DNA of 7,122 nt from CAYGTS01 sp964352905 (GTDB lineage Bacteria; Pseudomonadota; Gammaproteobacteria; JAHCLG01). The number at the start of each line of letters is the position of its first letter. Position 1 is the first letter of the stretch. The translations under genes were made by a program, and so were the position numbers. Shown here piece after piece: positions 1-6,140 of this stretch. The notes beneath the pieces were generated by a model that searched no databases, was not told the origin of the DNA, and saw only the letters and a list, made by a program, of their open reading frames with translations. The stretch covers positions 1 through 7,122 of the forward strand of contig CAYGTS010000129.1 of assembly GCA_964352905.1 (NCBI GenBank), read 5' to 3'.

Positions 1-230
1 TCGCAATGACGACGATCCCGTCATTGCGAGGAGCGCAGCGACGAAGCAATCCAGGGAAAGGATCTTCGAACTAGCAAAATTCTACGAGGCTTGCTAGCTC
101 AAAGATCCTTTTACAATTGCCGCGCGCTTCGCTGTCATTGCGAACGAAGTGCGGCAATCGCAATGACGGAGATCCCCGTCACAGTGAAAGCGATAGCAAA
201 TGCAGTGTAACTTTCACGATCGCAGATCCT
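1..230. repeat. Mosaic of dispersed palindromic repeats
   Basis: No gene is visible here. The 10-mer TCGCAATGAC occurs at 1-10 and 158-167, and its reverse complement at 20-29 and 134-143, giving two perfect inverted repeats (1-10/20-29 with a 9-nt loop; 134-143/158-167 with a 14-nt loop). The segments 1-23 and 158-181 are also near-identical direct copies. A long hairpin (56-112) sits between the two units, and GATCCTT or its complement recurs near 59-65, 104-110 and 226-230. A weaker inverted repeat GTGAAAG/CTTTCAC lies at 184-190/211-217. Elements starting with GTCATTGCGAGGAGCG are, from memory, scattered in many copies through genomes of Rickettsiales and Legionellales-type bacteria. Non-coding REP- or MITE-like DNA is the simplest reading. 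The left boundary is outside the window. Confidence 0.75.
56..112. repeat. Long hairpin, 22-bp stem
   Basis: Arms 56-77 and 91-112 are reverse complements except at three positions, two of which still allow a wobble pair in one strand's RNA. The loop is 13 nt (78-90). The stem carries AAGGATCTT and CTAGCAA on the left arm. The + strand side ends in only four T residues, so it could be a weak terminator for something left of the window, but it more likely belongs to the surrounding palindromic repeat cluster. Confidence 0.6.
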
Positions 231-329
231 TACAAGTGCTTCCACTGCGCTTTCTCAAAAATATTTTCGCCGTTTTGATCACCAAATCTGAACGTTCTCG
301 GTAAATTCACCTTCAAATTTACTGAATAG

Positions 330-358
330 TTACAATTAAAATTATTTAACTGTATAAT
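330..358 (+). promoter_or_regulatory. Sigma70-type promoter of the GNAT/nitrilase gene
   Basis: A TTACAA -35 box (330-335) and a perfect TATAAT -10 box (353-358) are separated by the ideal 17 bp. Transcription should begin near 364-366. That is only about four bases before the ATG at 369 but about 30 bases before the GTG at 396, which bears on the choice of start codon. The rest of 231-329 is AT-rich spacer with a small inverted repeat (301-307/316-322) and no recognisable gene. Confidence 0.7.
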
Positions 359-368
359 TTTACAATCG

Positions 369-1961
369 ATGAATGCAAGCAAAAGGAACTATGCTGTGGA
401 AAAATCAACCACCATTCAATTAAACGTGCGTCTTGCCACTTATCGCGATGTTGAACAAGTTAAAAAACTCGTGGCACGGGTTTATGCTGATATGCCGCCT
501 TATTCGACTGCTTCATTACGCAGCCACATCAACCATTATCCGCAAGGGCAATTTGTGGTTGAAGCTAACCAAAAAATTGTTGCCTATTGCGCCACCTTTA
601 AAATCAGTGGTGAGATTGCCTTAAAAGCGCATACTTGGGAAGACATTACGGGGCAAGGTTTTGCCGCCTTGCATGATAATAAAGGTGATTATCTGTATGC
701 GATGGAAATTTGTGTTGATCCCGAGTACCGTGGTGCGCGCATTGGCAATCGTTTATATAAAGCGCGGCAACAATTATGCAAACGTGAAAATCTTAAAGGC
801 ATTATAGCGTGTGGGCGTATTCCGGGTTTTGCTAAACGGCGCAAACACTATAAAACCGCAGCAGCGTATGTTGAAGCGGTCGTGAATAAAGAAATTCGTG
901 ATAAAACCTTATCCTTTCAATTGCGCAATGGTTTTGAATGTCTTGGCGTGATTGCCCATTATTTACCGGAAGATAAAGCCTCTTGCGGTTACGCTAGTCA
1001 CTTAATTTGGTATAACCAAGATGCGGTTGAAACGGAGGAGGTTAAACATAAACCGGTTGTGAGAGGGCGTTTAGTTGATACCGTGCGCATCGCTTGCGTG
1101 CAATATTGCCAACGCCGGGTTGAATCCTTTGATAAATTTGCGCAATACGTTGAATATTTTGTTGATGTGGTAGCAGATTATTACGCTGATTTTGTGTTAT
1201 TTCCTGAATTATTTACCTTACAATTATTATCGATCGATAATAAAAAAATCGATCCCGCACACGCGATTTATGAGTTAAATCGTTATACCGAACAATATAT
1301 TGCTTTTATGAATAAACTTGCCATCAACTATAATGTGAATATTATTGCCGGATCGCATCCCACGGTGATTGGTGACGATATTTATAATATTAGCTATGTT
1401 TTTTTGCGCGATGGTCGTATCGAAAAACAAGCCAAAATTCACCCAACCCCGAATGAGCGTTATTGGTGGAAAATTAAAGGTGCTAGTAAACTGATGTCAA
1501 TTCATACCGATTGCGGCACGATAGGGGTGTTGATTTGTTACGATGCTGAATTTCCCGAATTAGCGCGGCATTTAATTAATCAAGGTGTGCGAATATTATT
1601 TATTCCCTTTTGCACCGATGAACGCCAAAGTTACATGCGCGTGCGTTATTGCGCGCAAGCACGCGCCGTGGAAAACCAATGTTACGTTGCAATGGCAGGA
1701 AATGTGGGCAATATTCCCGGCGTTGCCAACATGGATATTCAATACGCGCAGAGTTGTATTTTAACACCGTGCGATTTTCCTTTTGCGCGCGATGGTGTTG
1801 CAGCAGACACCACACCAAATGTTGAAATGGTAGCATTTGCTGATTTAAGTTTAAAATCACTGGATATTGCGCGTAGCACCGGTACGGTTTTAAATTTAAA
1901 AGATCGCCGCCATGATTTATACCGAGTGAATTGGCAGGCGAAGTCTAAAGAGTTAATCTAA
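369..1961 (+). CDS. GNAT acetyltransferase / carbon-nitrogen hydrolase fusion (YhcX-like)
   Basis: A two-domain enzyme of 530 residues. Residues ~18-215 form a GNAT N-acetyltransferase domain, with the acetyl-CoA-binding loop at 116-126 (VDP.YRGARIG). Residues ~236-500 form a nitrilase-superfamily amidase domain with the expected triad: Glu280 (LFPE), Lys356 (AKIHPT) and Cys390 (LICYDAEFPE), plus a second conserved Glu363. The whole architecture, including the HTW.DIT and GRIP segments and the LSFQL.NGF stretch, resembles Bacillus YhcX (about 513 residues) as I remember it. The expected chemistry is hydrolysis of an amide or nitrile C-N bond coupled to CoA-dependent acetylation; the natural substrate is not known to me. 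It should be cytosolic, as no signal peptide or membrane segment is seen. The gene looks monocistronic, with its own promoter and only the convergent remnant downstream. Its start may be GTG 396 rather than ATG 369; the GNAT domain is intact either way. Confidence 0.93.
   Translation: MNASKRNYAVEKSTTIQLNVRLATYRDVEQVKKLVARVYADMPPYSTASLRSHINHYPQGQFVVEANQKIVAYCATFKISGEIALKAHTWEDITGQGFAALHDNKGDYLYAMEICVDPEYRGARIGNRLYKARQQLCKRENLKGIIACGRIPGFAKRRKHYKTAAAYVEAVVNKEIRDKTLSFQLRNGFECLGVIAHYLPEDKASCGYASHLIWYNQDAVETEEVKHKPVVRGRLVDTVRIACVQYCQRRVESFDKFAQYVEYFVDVVADYYADFVLFPELFTLQLLSIDNKKIDPAHAIYELNRYTEQYIAFMNKLAINYNVNIIAGSHPTVIGDDIYNISYVFLRDGRIEKQAKIHPTPNERYWWKIKGASKLMSIHTDCGTIGVLICYDAEFPELARHLINQGVRILFIPFCTDERQSYMRVRYCAQARAVENQCYVAMAGNVGNIPGVANMDIQYAQSCILTPCDFPFARDGVAADTTPNVEMVAFADLSLKSLDIARSTGTVLNLKDRRHDLYRVNWQAKSKELI
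381..398 (+). promoter_or_regulatory. Ribosome binding site supporting a GTG start at 396
   Basis: AAAAGGAA at 381-388 is the only Shine-Dalgarno-like sequence near the 5' end of the fusion gene. It lies about 8 nt before an in-frame GTG at 396-398 (codon 10 of the longer reading). No purine-rich site precedes the ATG at 369. With the predicted transcript start near 365, the ATG would be almost leaderless, so the GTG is a serious alternative start. Confidence 0.5.
1224..1243. repeat. Perfect 20-nt palindrome inside the hydrolase domain
   Basis: The sequence reads the same on both strands, centred on CGATCG between 1233 and 1234, and is followed at once by a run of seven A and another ATCGAT. 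It encodes part of the stretch after Glu280 (LLSIDNK), so codon constraints could account for it. No function is known. Confidence 0.5.
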
Positions 1962-2080
1962 GTTATTTGGTAACGACTCACTCCGTTGACAACTAACAAC
2001 GATGCCGTCTTTTTTTGTAAAAACTGTTTTAGTGTGACAAGTTCTTGTGAGCGTCCAATGAATGATTCAGCAGTAGACAT
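1958..2080 (-). pseudogene. Truncated AAA ATPase gene (N-terminal remnant)
   Basis: On the minus strand a 40-codon reading frame runs from ATG at 2080 to TAG at 1958-1960. It begins MSTAESFIGRSQEL, continues with LKQFLQKKTASLLVV, and ends NGVSRYQIT. The pattern F-I-G-R-x-x-E-L...L...KKTASL.V is the start of the bacterial/archaeal ATP-binding family (ATPase_2/DUF234-like), where it normally leads into the Walker A loop GRRRIGKS. Here the match ends at the Gly that opens the loop, and the last residues are unrelated, so nothing able to bind ATP remains. No continuation is seen in the other frames, which are antisense to the fusion gene, so deletion rather than a simple frameshift is likely. AGGGG (2086-2090) is a plausible ribosome binding site 5 nt upstream. 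The stop overlaps the stop of the convergent fusion gene. It could still be expressed as a short peptide, but I favour a relic. Confidence 0.7.
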
Positions 2081-2098
2081 GATTACCCCTAATTTACA

Positions 2099-2132
2099 AT
2101 ACTGTAAATAGAAAAAAAGCTATTTACAGTAT
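2099..2132. promoter_or_regulatory. 13-bp perfect inverted repeat, candidate operator
   Basis: Arms ATACTGTAAATAG (2099-2111) and CTATTTACAGTAT (2120-2132) are perfect reverse complements around an A-rich 8-nt spacer. The element lies just upstream of the ATPase remnant's ribosome binding site on the minus strand, where its promoter would be, and downstream of the acyl-activating enzyme's stop codon. The T-run falls in the loop rather than after the stem, so it is a poor intrinsic terminator. A binding site for a dimeric regulator of the lost ATPase gene is the preferred reading. The rest of 2081-2173 is AT-rich with nothing else recognisable. Confidence 0.5.
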
Positions 2133-2173
2133 CATTAAAATGTAATCGTTTATATTTCAATAAGTTAAATAAG

Positions 2174-4198
2174 CTAATACTCATCCCGCAGCACCCGCCG
2201 CATCACTTTATTTGATGCCGTGCGCGGCAAGTTTTTCACTATCACAAGGTCATGAATTTTAAACAGTGGATTTAAATGCTGTTTTATTTGCTGTTGTAAT
2301 TGTTGGTGTAAGCTGTCTTTATCAAATTTGCAATCAGCATCCAGTACGATAAAAATAACAAGCATGCTGGGGCCGCCACCTTTGGGATTAACTGCAACTG
2401 CAGCTGTTTCTTGCACACCCGCAACTTCTGCTAAACAGCGCTCAATATCGGCAGAGCTGGTTTTAATGCCGCCTAAATTCATGGTATCATCCACCCGGCC
2501 TAAAGCACGGTAATAACCATTGGCTAAACGTTGAATTTGATCACCATGACGCCGCAACGGAATATGATCAGCGTTTTTCGGCATATTCGCAAAATACACT
2601 GCATGATGATCGCGATTAAGTAAGGCATTAGATAAACCGATCGAAGGTGGAATAATCGCTACTTCACCATTATTAGTGGCATGGCCTTGTTCATCGAGGA
2701 TGGTAATATCTAAGCCAAATGTAGGTGTTGAAAAAGCGGCGGGAATATTATCTTGCAACAGCGTGCTACTTAAATAAGCACCGCCAATTTCAGTGCCGCC
2801 ACAGTATTCGATAATCGGTTTCATGTTGGCTAAATACATTAAATACAACATATCTTCGGCATTAGAACATTCGCCACTCGAGCTAAAGCATTTTATGTTG
2901 GACCAGTCGAATGATTCCATACACGTACTGCTGCGCCAGGCTTTAACCATGCTTGGCACTAAACCCAAAATGGTGACTTGCGATTTTTCGATAAATTCAC
3001 CAAACGCCGCAGTAGTGGGGCTGCCTGCAAATAAAGCCATGCTGGCGCGATTAATTAAACTCGCAAAAATTAACCATGGTCCCATCATCCAACCAATATT
3101 GGTGGGCCACGCAATCACATCTTGCGCTTGCACGTTTTGATGAATAAAGGCATCGGCCGCGGCTTTAATCGGTGTGGTTTGTGCCCAGGGGATAGCTTTG
3201 GGATCACCTGTTGTACCGGAAGAAAATAAAATATTAATATTTTGACCGGCAGGCATTTTATGCGAAATAAATTCCTCATCATCCGCTAAAAAATCTTGCC
3301 AGGCTAAATCGTTGCCCTGTAAGCTTACGTTCAATTGATCTTGGCAGGGAATAACAATCGCGGTTGCAGCATGCGCTTTAGCAACTTTCTCATACAGTGG
3401 GATTTTTTTGCCCGCACGTAATAAATAGTCTTGGGTAAAAATCGCTTTAGCATTCGCAATGCGCAAGCGTGTTGCAATTTCATCGCTGGCAAAACTATCG
3501 GCAATCGATACAACCACGCAACCGGCTTTAATGATGCCTAAATAAATCGCAATACAGTTAATATCCATCACCATATCAATCGCAATTGCATCACCGGCTT
3601 TAAAACCCTGTTGTATTAAACCATTCGCGACGCGATTAGTTAGGCGTAACAATTCAGCATAACGAAAAGTTTGCATTTCAGCTTGTTCTGTTTGATAAAT
3701 AATGGCAATATCATCTGCATTTGCTTGAAAACAACTATCAACAATATTGAATTTTGCATCGGGTAGCCAATACGGTTGGGTAACGTCATAATTTTCAGGT
3801 AGAATGGTAGAGTAGGGTTGGGTAAATTGGATCTGTAATTCAGCCATGACCCATTGCCAATAACGTTCACGGTTTTTCGCGCAAAAATTAAAAGCCTTTT
3901 GGCAATCGCTTAAATTAAAGTGATGTAAGAGCTTATTTAAATTCACATGCTCTTGATTACGACTGATCCAGGCGGCACCGGGGTTATCTTCAGCGTAATC
4001 GCGATAAACCCAATGGTAAAGCTGGTTGAACACGTTAAAGCCATCGTGTTTTTGTAAAATTTGTGTGCTGATTTGTTGCCAGGCTTGTTCAGGAGACTGT
4101 GTGAGAGCTTGGTTAATAGCATCGAGTGTTTCTTTTGCTCGTGTAACGAGCATGCCCCAGTGGGTTAGTTGCTGTGCGGTTAAGATCTTTGCTGTCAT
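2174..4198 (-). CDS. Acyl-activating enzyme, AMP-forming CoA ligase (AAE17/18-like)
   Basis: A complete 674-residue member of the ANL (acyl-CoA synthetase) superfamily. It would activate a carboxylic acid with ATP to an acyl-adenylate and then transfer it to CoA. An ACAS_N-like region lies around 107-155 (ERYWQWV... to FNIVDSCF). Then come the ATP-binding P-loop SSGTTGDPK (326-334), a WPTNIGWMMGPW stretch (364-375), YCGGTE (465-470), HGD (551-553), the hinge GRVDDTMNLGGIK (567-579) and the C-terminal PRTASNKVMRR with the likely catalytic Lys664. The long N-terminus and the NIGWMMGPW/GLVPSMVK wording resemble plant peroxisomal AAE17/AAE18 more than typical acetyl-CoA synthetase; acetoacetyl-CoA synthetase is the nearest alternative. 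The substrate cannot be read from the sequence. The start is firm: an in-frame stop lies three codons upstream (4205-4207) and GGAAAG (4208-4213, minus strand) sits 9 nt before the ATG. The gene stands alone and is divergent from the next one. Confidence 0.92.
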   Translation of the reverse strand: MTAKILTAQQLTHWGMLVTRAKETLDAINQALTQSPEQAWQQISTQILQKHDGFNVFNQLYHWVYRDYAEDNPGAAWISRNQEHVNLNKLLHHFNLSDCQKAFNFCAKNRERYWQWVMAELQIQFTQPYSTILPENYDVTQPYWLPDAKFNIVDSCFQANADDIAIIYQTEQAEMQTFRYAELLRLTNRVANGLIQQGFKAGDAIAIDMVMDINCIAIYLGIIKAGCVVVSIADSFASDEIATRLRIANAKAIFTQDYLLRAGKKIPLYEKVAKAHAATAIVIPCQDQLNVSLQGNDLAWQDFLADDEEFISHKMPAGQNINILFSSGTTGDPKAIPWAQTTPIKAAADAFIHQNVQAQDVIAWPTNIGWMMGPWLIFASLINRASMALFAGSPTTAAFGEFIEKSQVTILGLVPSMVKAWRSSTCMESFDWSNIKCFSSSGECSNAEDMLYLMYLANMKPIIEYCGGTEIGGAYLSSTLLQDNIPAAFSTPTFGLDITILDEQGHATNNGEVAIIPPSIGLSNALLNRDHHAVYFANMPKNADHIPLRRHGDQIQRLANGYYRALGRVDDTMNLGGIKTSSADIERCLAEVAGVQETAAVAVNPKGGGPSMLVIFIVLDADCKFDKDSLHQQLQQQIKQHLNPLFKIHDLVIVKNLPRTASNKVMRRVLRDEY

Positions 4199-4235
4199 CG
4201 TTGATTACTTTCCATGGATTGAAGATTGAAAAATA

Positions 4236-4267
4236 GTAACACTGCAGTTTGCCTAAGTCACTGTTAC
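4236..4267. promoter_or_regulatory. Imperfect inverted repeat upstream of the acyl-activating gene
   Basis: GTAACACTG (4236-4244) and CACTGTTAC (4259-4267) match as reverse complements at 8 of 9 positions, with a 14-nt spacer. The element lies 38-69 bp before the minus-strand start codon, a usual place for an operator. I could not settle on a convincing -35/-10 pair for this gene, so this is tentative. Confidence 0.3.
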
Positions 4268-4373
4268 GATTACGTTTTAGGAAAAGGCTGAATTATCAAT
4301 CAATCAGTTACAAGTTACCATAAGTTTTGTCTCTAATTTATTGTTCTTGTTACAATATTTTAACAAATTTAAT

Positions 4374-4402
4374 TTGCAAACCTTGATGACATGTACTATA
4401 TC
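4374..4402 (+). promoter_or_regulatory. Probable promoter of the HD-like gene
   Basis: TTGCAA (4374-4379) and TATATC (4397-4402) are spaced by 17 bp and would start transcription near 4409, leaving a leader of about 28 nt. An overlapping TACTAT (4394-4399) is an alternative -10 box. The ribosome binding site is AAGAGG (4423-4428), 8 nt before the ATG. Confidence 0.45.
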
Positions 4403-4436
4403 GTAATGTAAGAAAAATAAGAAAGAGGTCTGAAAT

Positions 4437-6017
4437 ATGCTTTCTAGTACACCCAACTCATTAGATGATCTATTTGCTCCACTTCCAGTTGTTCCTGGTA
4501 AGACTGCCATTCCTAAGGGGATTGTTGAGACAAGAACAGCTTTTTTTGAGCGATTACATCGTGGTGAATCACGAACTGCTTCTCGCAGTAACAGTACTTC
4601 ATCATCACAATTCTCTTCGGTAAGTGAAACAGAAGACCCATTGCAGCCGGTAGATTGCTTCCGTGAAGCTTATCAAACACAAATTGATACCGCGATTACG
4701 CAGCGTCGTGAATGGTCACAAGATGGTAGGCTGGCGAATGCCTTATTAAGCATTTTTATTGCGGAAGATAAATTAAATTCGGAGTTAATTGATACTTTTG
4801 TAACGAAATTAGATGCACTGATCCCAGCTGCATTACAAGAGGCGAATGATCGAGCAGATGCTAACGAGTGTTTTTTGCAATTTTATCATCGTGGCGAACA
4901 TGCAGCAGAGTTGGGCGATGATGTTACGCAGTGCGCAGAACGAGATTTTCATCTGCAAAATCGGTCTGTTAAAAAACTGCTGATTAGCCTCGCTCGGTTT
5001 GCGGCAATTTGCCATGATATTGAACAGCGTTACACTGGAAAAATTGTGATGAAAAATGAGGCTGAAAGTGCCGAGTATTTTAAAACTAGGGTTACCCAAC
5101 TTGCTGCAGACATCTTTCATGAAAAAGATCGAGATAATTTTGAGAAAGCAATTCAATATTTAGTAAAAGAGTTGATTGTGAATGCCACGACTTTTGTGCC
5201 ATGTAATGGTTTTCAACAATTTGCCTCATTATCGGCATTAATTTTGCAGCAAGAACAAGGGCAGCAACAACGTTACTCCAATGCGGTGATGCGTATTTTA
5301 CAATTGCAAGCGTTGATAGCGGCGCTTGATACTTCTCGTACCGCGATGCCGAGTGTATTGCATAAAAAGGTGCTTGTGAAACGTCTTACACCAGCATATG
5401 CTGGCGTAAGAGTTAAGGCAATGATGGATCGTTTATTTTCTAGTTCTTATTTAAATATAAGTAACTTCTTAGACAAGCAAGAATCTTTTTTATTATTATT
5501 TTGCCAAGATTTACGCATGATTGTAGAATTGAATTTGTTTCATAAGATTATGACTTCAGAAGACGTAGATAAATATAAACAGCTATTTAAAGGTGATAAT
5601 CCATCATTACGTGGAAAATTATTAAGTTTTTGTTTAAATACTGACGAAATTAAAAAGAATTGTAAAGATTTAATGGATACATTTTTTGAACGTATATTTG
5701 AAAAGGATAAAACCCAGTGTGCTGCAGAAATTAGTTTTGCACGCGCGGTTAGTACGCAGCATTACATTGCTACCATGCAAGCCTATTGCATGCCAGGACA
5801 ACCTAATATGTTGTCATGTATGGATCCTGATCTTTGGGCTACCCATGCGAAAGATTTAGGAACGTTAAAAACATTTTATGCTAGTTTATCTGATCAAAAT
5901 AAAAAATTGTTTGCTACAACCATTTTTCATTTAACAGCTAATCAACCTGGTTGTGAGTTAGTTGCGCAATATCAAGAGCAAGCTACGCCAGTGCAGCAGA
6001 GTAGGATCGCACCTTGA
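4437..6017 (+). CDS. HD-superfamily phosphohydrolase-like protein, unknown function
   Basis: I recognise no named family over the full 526 residues. Residues ~41-67 are Ser/Thr-rich and probably disordered (RTASRSNSTSSSQFSS). Residues ~145-300 carry the spaced signature of HD metal-dependent phosphohydrolases: YHRGEH with His151 and His155, then HD at 193-194 in AAICHDIE, then NEAESA (207-212), ATT at 250-252 and Asp298 in AALDTS. The order H...HD...NE.xSA...D matches the 'predicted metal-dependent phosphohydrolase' group (COG4339-like), which suggests a divalent-metal nucleotide or phosphoester hydrolase. This is inference from motif order. Residues ~305-526 are helical-looking, with no membrane segment or known domain. 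The start is firm: a strong AAGAGG site sits 8 nt upstream and an in-frame TGA lies at 4431-4433. It has its own promoter and a 123-bp gap before the next gene. The disordered N-terminus and long unknown tail would suit a secreted effector, but no secretion signal is proven. Confidence 0.85.
   Translation: MLSSTPNSLDDLFAPLPVVPGKTAIPKGIVETRTAFFERLHRGESRTASRSNSTSSSQFSSVSETEDPLQPVDCFREAYQTQIDTAITQRREWSQDGRLANALLSIFIAEDKLNSELIDTFVTKLDALIPAALQEANDRADANECFLQFYHRGEHAAELGDDVTQCAERDFHLQNRSVKKLLISLARFAAICHDIEQRYTGKIVMKNEAESAEYFKTRVTQLAADIFHEKDRDNFEKAIQYLVKELIVNATTFVPCNGFQQFASLSALILQQEQGQQQRYSNAVMRILQLQALIAALDTSRTAMPSVLHKKVLVKRLTPAYAGVRVKAMMDRLFSSSYLNISNFLDKQESFLLLFCQDLRMIVELNLFHKIMTSEDVDKYKQLFKGDNPSLRGKLLSFCLNTDEIKKNCKDLMDTFFERIFEKDKTQCAAEISFARAVSTQHYIATMQAYCMPGQPNMLSCMDPDLWATHAKDLGTLKTFYASLSDQNKKLFATTIFHLTANQPGCELVAQYQEQATPVQQSRIAP
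5384..5411. repeat. 28-nt near-perfect palindrome inside the HD-like gene
   Basis: Arms 5384-5397 and 5398-5411 pair at 13 of 14 positions, with the single mismatch at 5390/5405. The core CCAGCATATGCTGG (5391-5404) is perfect. It encodes LTPAYAGV, just after the HD-like region. With no loop it suits a cruciform or a dimeric protein site better than an RNA hairpin. It does not recur in this window. Confidence 0.55.
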
Positions 6018-6078
6018 ATCGCTGCAGTTTTAGCAGGTTTGCAGGGTACTTTAATGAGGTGCCCCTGGGAGCTATCCT

Positions 6079-6107
6079 TTACTATAGTGTACGCTATATG
6101 TTATAGT
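6079..6107 (+). promoter_or_regulatory. Extended -10 promoter of the duplicated-repeat gene
   Basis: TGTTATAGT (6099-6107) is an extended -10 element. A weak -35, TTACTA (6079-6084), lies 17 bp upstream of TATAGT. TATAGTG is present twice, 19 bp apart (6083-6089 and 6102-6108), the first inside the palindrome ACTATAGT (6081-6088). CTATA-TGT-TATAG (6094-6106) is a second small inverted repeat over the -10 box. The repeats may bind a regulator. AGGGG (6131-6135) is the ribosome binding site, 5 nt before the ATG. Confidence 0.5.
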
Positions 6108-6140
6108 GCGCACATAGTTTAAAAAGAAATAGGGGTTTAC

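Noticed and set aside
1..167. Repeated 10-mers resembling a CRISPR-like array
   Set aside because: Copies alternate in orientation, spacing is irregular and there are no equal-length unique spacers or cas genes; palindromic dispersed repeats explain it.
1637..1666. Inverted repeat GCGCGTGC/GCACGCGC with TTGCGCGCAA in the loop
   Set aside because: It lies in conserved hydrolase coding sequence rich in Arg/Ala codons, which readily gives such GC-repeats; nothing else points to function.
1984..2016. Possible terminator for the fusion gene (CGTTG/CAACG stem, then seven T)
   Set aside because: The stem is only 5 bp and lies 8 nt from the T-run, and the T-run is explained as the Lys codons of the antisense ATPase remnant.
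2793..3140. 115-codon plus-strand open frame
   Set aside because: It is fully antisense to the conserved core of the acyl-activating enzyme, with no ribosome site and no recognisable protein pattern.
4199..4217. Six-codon leader peptide (MESNQR) whose stop overlaps the acyl-activating start codon as ATGA
   Set aside because: It has no ribosome site of its own and its codons contain the GGAAAG site used by the main gene; chance overlap is more likely.
4360..4376. PmrA-type direct repeat (TTAA...TTAA) upstream of the HD-like gene
   Set aside because: The TTAA units are 9 bp apart rather than the ~11 bp expected for PmrA sites, and the rest of each half-site does not match.
4833..5156. 107-codon minus-strand open frame
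   Set aside because: Antisense shadow of the HD-like gene, whose start, ribosome site and motifs are well supported.
6042..6067. Hairpin after the HD-like gene as an intrinsic terminator
   Set aside because: GGGTAC/GTGCCC gives a short stem with a wobble and a bulge, and no T-run follows.
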